NCBI RefSeq assembly: GCF_013402875.1
Contig: NZ_CP058579.1
Span: 3,100,001 to 3,164,000, forward strand
Source of the DNA: Halorarum salinum
Lineage (GTDB): Archaea; Halobacteriota; Halobacteria; Halobacteriales; Haloferacaceae
DNA length: 64,000 nt
Direction: 5' to 3'
Shown here piece by piece: positions 59,147 through 64,000 of this stretch; the stretch's first letter is position 1, and each line of letters opens with the position of its first letter. The notes under the pieces were generated by a model, which made no database searches, had not been told where the DNA came from, and saw only the letters and a list, made by a program, of their open reading frames with translations. The translations under genes were made by a program, and so were the position numbers.

Positions 59147-59169
59147 CAGCATTCCATTGTCGACGTACG

Positions 59170-59439
59170 ATGGGAGTTTCCGACACGGAGGCGGTGACTG
59201 CGGGCGAGGAGGGTGCGAACGGGTGGGACGCGGTCGAGGACCTCCCGCCGAGCGCGAAGCTCGTCGCGAAAGTGCTCGACTACGAGGACACGCTCACGCA
59301 GAGCGAACTCGCCGAGGAGACGCTGTTGCCGCCCCGGACGGTCCGGTACGCGCTCTCCCGGCTCGAGGACGCGGGCGCCGTGGAGTCGCGGTTCTCGTTC
59401 TCGGACGCGCGCAAGCGCCTCTACACGCTGACGCTCTGA
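59170..59439 (+). CDS. Small winged-helix transcriptional regulator (host)
   Basis: 89 residues. After a short acidic leader comes a winged helix: DLPPSAKLVAKVLDYEDTL, SELAEETLLPPRTVRYALSR, then the wing AVESRFSFSDARKRLYTL. It is MarR-like and minimal. The viral protein at 21039-21272 has the same layout; roughly 26 of 69 aligned positions are identical by eye. The AT-rich promoter region upstream may hold its own operator. Confidence 0.82.
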   Translation: MGVSDTEAVTAGEEGANGWDAVEDLPPSAKLVAKVLDYEDTLTQSELAEETLLPPRTVRYALSRLEDAGAVESRFSFSDARKRLYTLTL

Positions 59440-59623
59440 GGCGACGCCACGCAGCGACACCGTGGCAACGCTACACAGCAGCTTCGAGGCAACGCCACGC
59501 GGCGAACGTGACCACGTGGAGTGACCGGCTCCGGCGGGATTCTCGACGGACGACGTCGGACGTGCCGACGGCGTCGGCCACCGGCGGCGAACTTCTTTAC
59601 GGGAGGACGGAACCACACCCCGC
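59440..59623. other. Intergenic stretch with a loose direct repeat
   Basis: GAGGC(G/A)ACGCCACGC(A/G)GCG occurs at about 59439-59457 and again about 42 bases further. No frame with coding character or terminator-like hairpin is evident. Confidence 0.4.
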
Positions 59624-59965
59624 ATGAGCGACCCAGACCCCGAGGCCGTCAAGGCGGCCCTCCGACGCCTCGTGTCCGGCGAACGGCGGAATCGCGACGT
59701 CCCGCCGGAGTCGACCGTCGCCGGGGCGGACTCCTCGCTGACGAACGTGCGGGCGGCAGCCGACGTCGCGGACCGGGGTGGCTTCGCGGCGGTCGAAGCC
59801 GCCGTGACGGCCGCCGAGCGTCGCGGCGACGGGGCGACGGCCCGTCGCGGCCGGGCGGTCCTCCGGACGGTCTCGGCGTATCGCGCGGCCGCGGCTGACC
59901 ACTTTCACGCCGGTCACGTGGGGCTTATGGGGGGTGAGCAAGTACCCTCCGACGAGACTTCATGA
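59624..59965 (+). CDS. Hypothetical protein coupled to Mre11
   Basis: 113 residues, helical and Ala/Arg-rich, beginning MSDPDPEAVKAALRRLVSGE. No domain is recognised. Its stop overlaps the mre11 start (ATGA at 59962-59965), so translation is coupled. It may be an accessory protein for the Mre11-Rad50 complex, an inference from position only. Confidence 0.7.
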   Translation: MSDPDPEAVKAALRRLVSGERRNRDVPPESTVAGADSSLTNVRAAADVADRGGFAAVEAAVTAAERRGDGATARRGRAVLRTVSAYRAAAADHFHAGHVGLMGGEQVPSDETS

Positions 59966-61386
59966 CGCGGGTCATTCACACCGGCGACACCCACATCGGG
60001 TACCGGCAGTACCACTCGCCGGAGCGTCGCCGGGACTTCCTCGCGGCGTTCGAGCGGGTCGTCGAGGACGCCGTCGCAGACGACGTCGACGCGGTGGTCC
60101 ACGCCGGGGACCTCTTCCACGACCGGCGACCGGAGCTCCTGGACCTGCTCGGCACGCTCTCGGCCCTCCGTGACCTCGACGAGGCCGGAATCCCGTTCCT
60201 CGCGGTCGTCGGGAACCACGAGTCCACGCGCGGCGGCCAGTGGCTCGACCTGTACGAGTCGCTCGGGCTCGCGACGCGGCTCGGATCGGAGCCGGTGACC
60301 GTCGGCGATACGGCGTTCTACGGGCTCGACCACGTTCCCGAGTCCCGGCGGGACGCGCTCGAGTACGAGTTCGATCCACACGACGAACCCCACGCGGCGC
60401 TCGTCGGCCACGGCCTGTTCGAGCCGTTCGCGCACGGGAACTGGGACACCGAGACGGTGCTCTCGGAGGCGACCGTGGCGTTCGACGCGATGCTGCTCGG
60501 CGACAACCACACGCCGGACACGGCCGAGGTACTCGACACGTGGGTCACCTACTGCGGGTCGACCGAGCGCGCCAGCACCACCGAGCGCGACGGACGCGGG
60601 TACAACCTCGTCGAGTTCCGCGACGGCGACGTGGACGTCCGCCGCCGCGCGCTCGAGACCCGGCCGTTCGTCTTCGTGGAGGTCGAACTCGGCCCGTCGG
60701 AGGGCGTCGGCCGAGTTCGTGACCGCGTCCGCGAGCACGACGTGACCGACGCGGTGGTCATCGTCGACGTCACGGGCGAGGGCGAGCCGGTGGCGCCGGC
60801 GGCGATCGAGGAGTTCGCCGCCGAGCGGGGGGCGCTCGTCGCCCGCGTGACCGACCGCCGGGAGGTCGACACCGAGGTCGAGGTGTCGGTGACGTTCGCG
60901 GACCCGGACGCCGCGGTCCGCGAGCGGGTCGCGGAGCTCGGGCTCTCGTCGGTCGCCCGCGACGTCGACGACGTGGTTCGCGGGGAGGCAGCGGACTCGA
61001 ACGTCCGCGAGCGCGTGAAGCGCCGCGTCGAGGAGCGCTTCGAGGGGGCGGAGTTCGCCGCCGACGCGGAGCCGGCGGCGAGGGACGACCGTACGGGAAC
61101 CGCGGAAGGGGACGAACGACCGGAACCGGACGAGGACGACGAGTCGAACCGGAACCCCGCGTCCGGGTCGGAGGAACTGGCGGAATCGGTGGAATCGGCG
61201 GGCCCGAAGGAACGGGACGACGCGACCGCGTCGACGGCGGACCCGCCGGTCGAGGCGACCGGATCCGACGACGGGGACCGGTCCGACGACCCCGACCGAT
61301 CCGACGGAGGGAACGAGGCCAGCGACCGGGACGAAGCCCGTGACCGGCCGGCCGGCGGACAGGTGACGATGGAGGACTACCGATGA
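59962..61386 (+). CDS. mre11: DNA double-strand-break repair nuclease Mre11
   Basis: 474 residues. The calcineurin-like phosphoesterase core has VIHTGDTHIGYRQYHS, VVHAGDLFHDRRPELL, VVGNHESTRGG, LVGHGLFEPF and MLLGDNHTPDT, the metal-binding loops. A cap domain and Rad50-binding region follow, then an Asp/Glu/Ser-rich tail of ~110 residues (to VTMEDYR) that is probably disordered. It partners Rad50, encoded 13 bases downstream. The complex processes broken ends. Confidence 0.96.
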   Translation: MTRVIHTGDTHIGYRQYHSPERRRDFLAAFERVVEDAVADDVDAVVHAGDLFHDRRPELLDLLGTLSALRDLDEAGIPFLAVVGNHESTRGGQWLDLYESLGLATRLGSEPVTVGDTAFYGLDHVPESRRDALEYEFDPHDEPHAALVGHGLFEPFAHGNWDTETVLSEATVAFDAMLLGDNHTPDTAEVLDTWVTYCGSTERASTTERDGRGYNLVEFRDGDVDVRRRALETRPFVFVEVELGPSEGVGRVRDRVREHDVTDAVVIVDVTGEGEPVAPAAIEEFAAERGALVARVTDRREVDTEVEVSVTFADPDAAVRERVAELGLSSVARDVDDVVRGEAADSNVRERVKRRVEERFEGAEFAADAEPAARDDRTGTAEGDERPEPDEDDESNRNPASGSEELAESVESAGPKERDDATASTADPPVEATGSDDGDRSDDPDRSDGGNEASDRDEARDRPAGGQVTMEDYR

Positions 61387-61399
61387 CGGGGGTGGGCCG

Positions 61400-64000
61400 G
61401 TGAGGTTCGACAGCGTGCGCCTGCGGAACTTCAAGCCGTACGCCGACACCGACCTCCGGCTGAACGAGGGCGTCACGGTCATCCACGGCCTGAACGGGAG
61501 CGGGAAGTCCTCGCTGCTTGAGGCGTGCTTCTTCGCGCTCTACGGCTCGAAGGGGCTCGACGGCACGCTGGAGGACGTGATGACGAACGGGGCCGAGGAG
61601 ACCGAAGTGGAACTCGGGTTCGCCCACGAGGGCGAGTCGTACCGCATCCGCCGCGAACTGAAGCGGTACGGCGACCAGATACAGACGACGACGTGCACGC
61701 TCGAGTCGGCGGACGGCGAGCTGACCCGGGACGGCGCGACGGAGGTCCGTGCGTTCGTCGCCGACCTCCTCAGGATGGACGCGGAGGCGTTCGTCAACTG
61801 CGCGTACGTGAGACAGGGGGAGGTGAACAAGCTCATCAACGCGACCCCGGGCGGCCGGCAGGACATGATCGACGACCTCCTCCAGCTCGGGAAACTGGAG
61901 GAGTACCGCGAGCGTGCCGCGGACGCGCGCTTGGGCGTCGAGGACGTGCTCTCCGAGAAGCGGGGCGCGCTCTCGACGGTCGCGGAACAGCTCGAGGAGA
62001 AGGAAGGGAAGGACCTCCACGACCGCCTGAACGGGCTCCGGTCGGACCTAAAGGAGCTGGACGCGAACGTCGAGCACTACGAGGAACAGCGCGAGCAGGC
62101 CGAGACGACCCGGGAGGACGCGCGCGACGTGCTCGACCGGTACGAGGAGCGGCGGTCGGAGCTGGAGGAGCTCGAGGACCGCATCGACGAGCTCGAGTCC
62201 GCCATCAGGGAGGGCGAATCGGAGCGGGAGGAGCTCGCCGGTTCGATCGCCGAGACCCGCGACCGGCTCTCGGAGCTCAGGACGGAACTGGACGAACGGC
62301 TCGCCGACACGGAGCTCGACGGACCGAGCGGCGAGGCGGTCGAGGCCCGCCGGGCGGAGCTCGACGACCGGGAAGCGGAACTGCGCGAGGACCGCGACGA
62401 GGCCCGGAACGAGGCCACCGCGTTCGAGAACCAGTCCGAGAACCTCGCCTCGAGCGCCGAGGAGTGCGCCGAGCGCGCCGACGAGAGCCGGGAGCGTGCC
62501 GCGGAACTCGATGACGACGTGGAGGCGGCGCGCGAGACGCTCGCCGACCGCGAGGGGTCGCTCGCGGACCTCGACGACGAGCGCGGGGAACTGGAGGCGA
62601 CGTTCGTGGAGGCCCCCGTCGACGTCGGGGAGGCCGACTCCCATCGGGACGAGCTCCGCGGCGACCTCGAGACGCTCCAGGAGGAGATCACCGGGACGAC
62701 GGCGGCGCTCTCGACGGCGCGGGCGAGCGTCGAGGAGGCGGAATCCCTCCTCGAGGAGGGGAAGTGTCCCGAGTGCGGCCAGCCCGTCGACGGGTCGCCG
62801 CACGTCGACACGCTGGAGGAAGACCGGGAGCGAGTGGCCGACCTCGAATCCGAACTGGCGGACCTCCGGGAGCGCGAGGACGAACTCGAGGACGGGCTCG
62901 CGCGTGCCGAGGAACTCGTCGACGCGGAGAGCCGGCTCGGCGAACTGGAGAGCACCCGACGCCTCCTGGACGACGGCATCGAGGAGAAGCGGGCCGAGAT
63001 CGAGGAGAAGCGCGAGCGCGTCGAGTCGCTCCGCGAGGAGGCCGCCGAACTCGAGGCGGAGGCCGCCGACGAGCGCGACGTCGCCGAACGGAAGGCCAAG
63101 GAGGCCCGGGCGGCCCGGGAACGGGCCGCGGAGATCGACGCGGACCTCGCGGACGTCGACGAGGCCCGCGATCGGCTCGACGCGGTCGAATCGACCCGCG
63201 GGGCGATCGCCGACGCCGAGGACGGGATCGAACGGCTGGAGGAGAAGCGCGCGGACCTCGCCGACCGCAACGACGAGCGACGGGAGTTCCTCTCGGAGAA
63301 GCGCGAGCGGCGGGACGAACTTCGCGACGCGTTCGACGACGAACGGGTCGAGAACGCACGCCAGCGGGTCGAGAACGCCGAGGAGTACATCGAGCAGGTG
63401 TCGGAGACCCTCGCGAAGCTCGCCGACCGGCGCGACGAACTCGTCGGCGCCATCGACAGCACGAACACGGAGCTCGAACAGCTCGAGGAACTCCGCGACC
63501 GGCACGACGAACTCGCCGACCGCGTCGATTCCCTGGAGTCGGTCCACGAGGAGTCCGAGGAGCTCGAGGCGATGTACGGCGACCTCCGGGCCGAACTCCG
63601 CCGCCGCAACGTCGAGAGCCTGGAGCGGATGCTCAACGAGACGTTCGACCTGGTGTACGCCAACGACGCGTACTCCCACATCGAACTCGACGGCGAGTAC
63701 GCACTCACCGTGTTCCAGAAGGACGGGGAGCCGCTCGATCCCGAACAGCTCTCGGGCGGCGAACGGGCGCTGTTCAACCTCTCGCTCCGGTGTGCCATCT
63801 ACCGCCTGCTCGCGGAGGGGATCGAGGGCGCGGCGCCGACCCCGCCGCTCATCCTGGACGAGCCCACGGTGTTTCTCGACTCCGGACACGTCTCCCGGCT
63901 GGTCGACCTCGTCGACGAGATGCGCGGCTTCGGCGTCCGACAGATCCTCATCGTGAGCCACGACGACGAACTCGTCGGCGCCGCCGACGACCTCGTGCGC
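61400..64000 (+). CDS. rad50: DNA double-strand-break repair ATPase Rad50 (3' end beyond window)
   Basis: At least 867 residues from GTG 61400, open to the window end. Walker A is HGLNGSGKSSLLEA (about 30-43); a Q-loop-like VRQGEVNKLI follows. Long acidic coiled coils flank the zinc hook at CPECGQPV (around residue 455-462), where two molecules join. The second ATPase lobe has the signature LSGGERALFNLSLRCA and Walker B PPLILDEPT, with a His-switch at IVSHDDEL. It clamps DNA and drives Mre11. Only the last few dozen residues should be missing. Confidence 0.96.
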   Translation, partial: MRFDSVRLRNFKPYADTDLRLNEGVTVIHGLNGSGKSSLLEACFFALYGSKGLDGTLEDVMTNGAEETEVELGFAHEGESYRIRRELKRYGDQIQTTTCTLESADGELTRDGATEVRAFVADLLRMDAEAFVNCAYVRQGEVNKLINATPGGRQDMIDDLLQLGKLEEYRERAADARLGVEDVLSEKRGALSTVAEQLEEKEGKDLHDRLNGLRSDLKELDANVEHYEEQREQAETTREDARDVLDRYEERRSELEELEDRIDELESAIREGESEREELAGSIAETRDRLSELRTELDERLADTELDGPSGEAVEARRAELDDREAELREDRDEARNEATAFENQSENLASSAEECAERADESRERAAELDDDVEAARETLADREGSLADLDDERGELEATFVEAPVDVGEADSHRDELRGDLETLQEEITGTTAALSTARASVEEAESLLEEGKCPECGQPVDGSPHVDTLEEDRERVADLESELADLREREDELEDGLARAEELVDAESRLGELESTRRLLDDGIEEKRAEIEEKRERVESLREEAAELEAEAADERDVAERKAKEARAARERAAEIDADLADVDEARDRLDAVESTRGAIADAEDGIERLEEKRADLADRNDERREFLSEKRERRDELRDAFDDERVENARQRVENAEEYIEQVSETLAKLADRRDELVGAIDSTNTELEQLEELRDRHDELADRVDSLESVHEESEELEAMYGDLRAELRRRNVESLERMLNETFDLVYANDAYSHIELDGEYALTVFQKDGEPLDPEQLSGGERALFNLSLRCAIYRLLAEGIEGAAPTPPLILDEPTVFLDSGHVSRLVDLVDEMRGFGVRQILIVSHDDELVGAADDLVR

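Noticed and set aside
62048-63961. Leftward 637-codon frame inside rad50
   Set aside because: It is the antisense mirror of Rad50's coiled coil (Leu/Val/Glu-rich), with no domain and no promoter.
1-64000. CRISPR array, IS element or rRNA gene
   Set aside because: No regularly spaced repeats of CRISPR type, no transposase and no rRNA sequence are seen. The 16-, 21- and 30-bp arrays have only two or three units without unique spacers.

Overview
The window comes from a high-GC haloarchaeon (class Halobacteria). The proteins are acidic and rich in Asp and Glu. Many genes have a TTTAA-like box about 27 bases before an ATG, which points to leaderless archaeal transcripts. Marker genes are also archaeal: PAN proteasome ATPase, Mre11-Rad50, SUI1-type aIF1, class I HMG-CoA reductase, halocyanin and a SAMP/MoaD protein.

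Positions 1 to about 24825 are the right-hand part of an integrated tailed virus (HK97-type head, non-contractile siphovirus-like tail). It abuts the 3' end of a tRNA-Val(GAC) gene at 24826-24900, the likely attachment site. The other attachment site and any integrase lie beyond the left edge. All viral genes but one run leftwards. The early block (20372-24753) holds a 36-residue zinc-finger protein, a zinc-ribbon protein with a PCNA-binding-like motif, a 959-residue helicase that looks Rad3/XPD-like, a small winged-helix regulator and an unknown Cys-rich protein. The late operon (18454 down to 1) runs: holin-like membrane protein, zinc protein, small HNH protein, TerS, TerL, portal, minor head protein, protease-scaffold, decoration protein, major capsid protein, connector genes, tail terminator, tail tube, tail chaperone, a large HNH endonuclease, tape measure, distal tail proteins, fibre and a fibronectin-type protein. 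Between early and late blocks lies an AT-richer stretch with two hairpins and a rightward glycosyltransferase gene that looks like host-modifying cargo.

Positions 24901-64000 are chromosome. The order is: SAMP1-like protein, two TrkA-C membrane proteins and a divergent K+ channel with RCK domain (24986-29080); HPP/UspA protein and uridine phosphorylase; a multi-winged-helix regulator, methionine aminopeptidase, HIT protein and ArsR-type regulator; amidohydrolase, PQQ-propeller lipoprotein and HMG-CoA reductase; small regulators and membrane proteins; aIF1, isocitrate dehydrogenase and isoaspartyl peptidase; DUF63 protein, deoxyribose-phosphate aldolase, a second PQQ-propeller lipoprotein and an archaeal MiaB-like methylthiotransferase; a CDF transporter; a split cytochrome b operon with an anchored halocyanin (51325-56442); endonuclease III, a 37-residue membrane microprotein, PAN, a winged-helix protein related to the viral one, then Mre11 and Rad50 (cut by the window end).

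The most interesting signals are: an HNH gene inserted exactly at the tape-measure start, with a matching composition change in the first ~220 bases of the tape-measure gene (a co-conversion-like footprint); a tail chaperone with a candidate -1 frameshift; the compact early module built around a Rad3-like helicase and a possible PCNA-binding adaptor; the cargo glycosyltransferase; and a cytochrome bc-type operon with a blue-copper protein but no Rieske gene in view.
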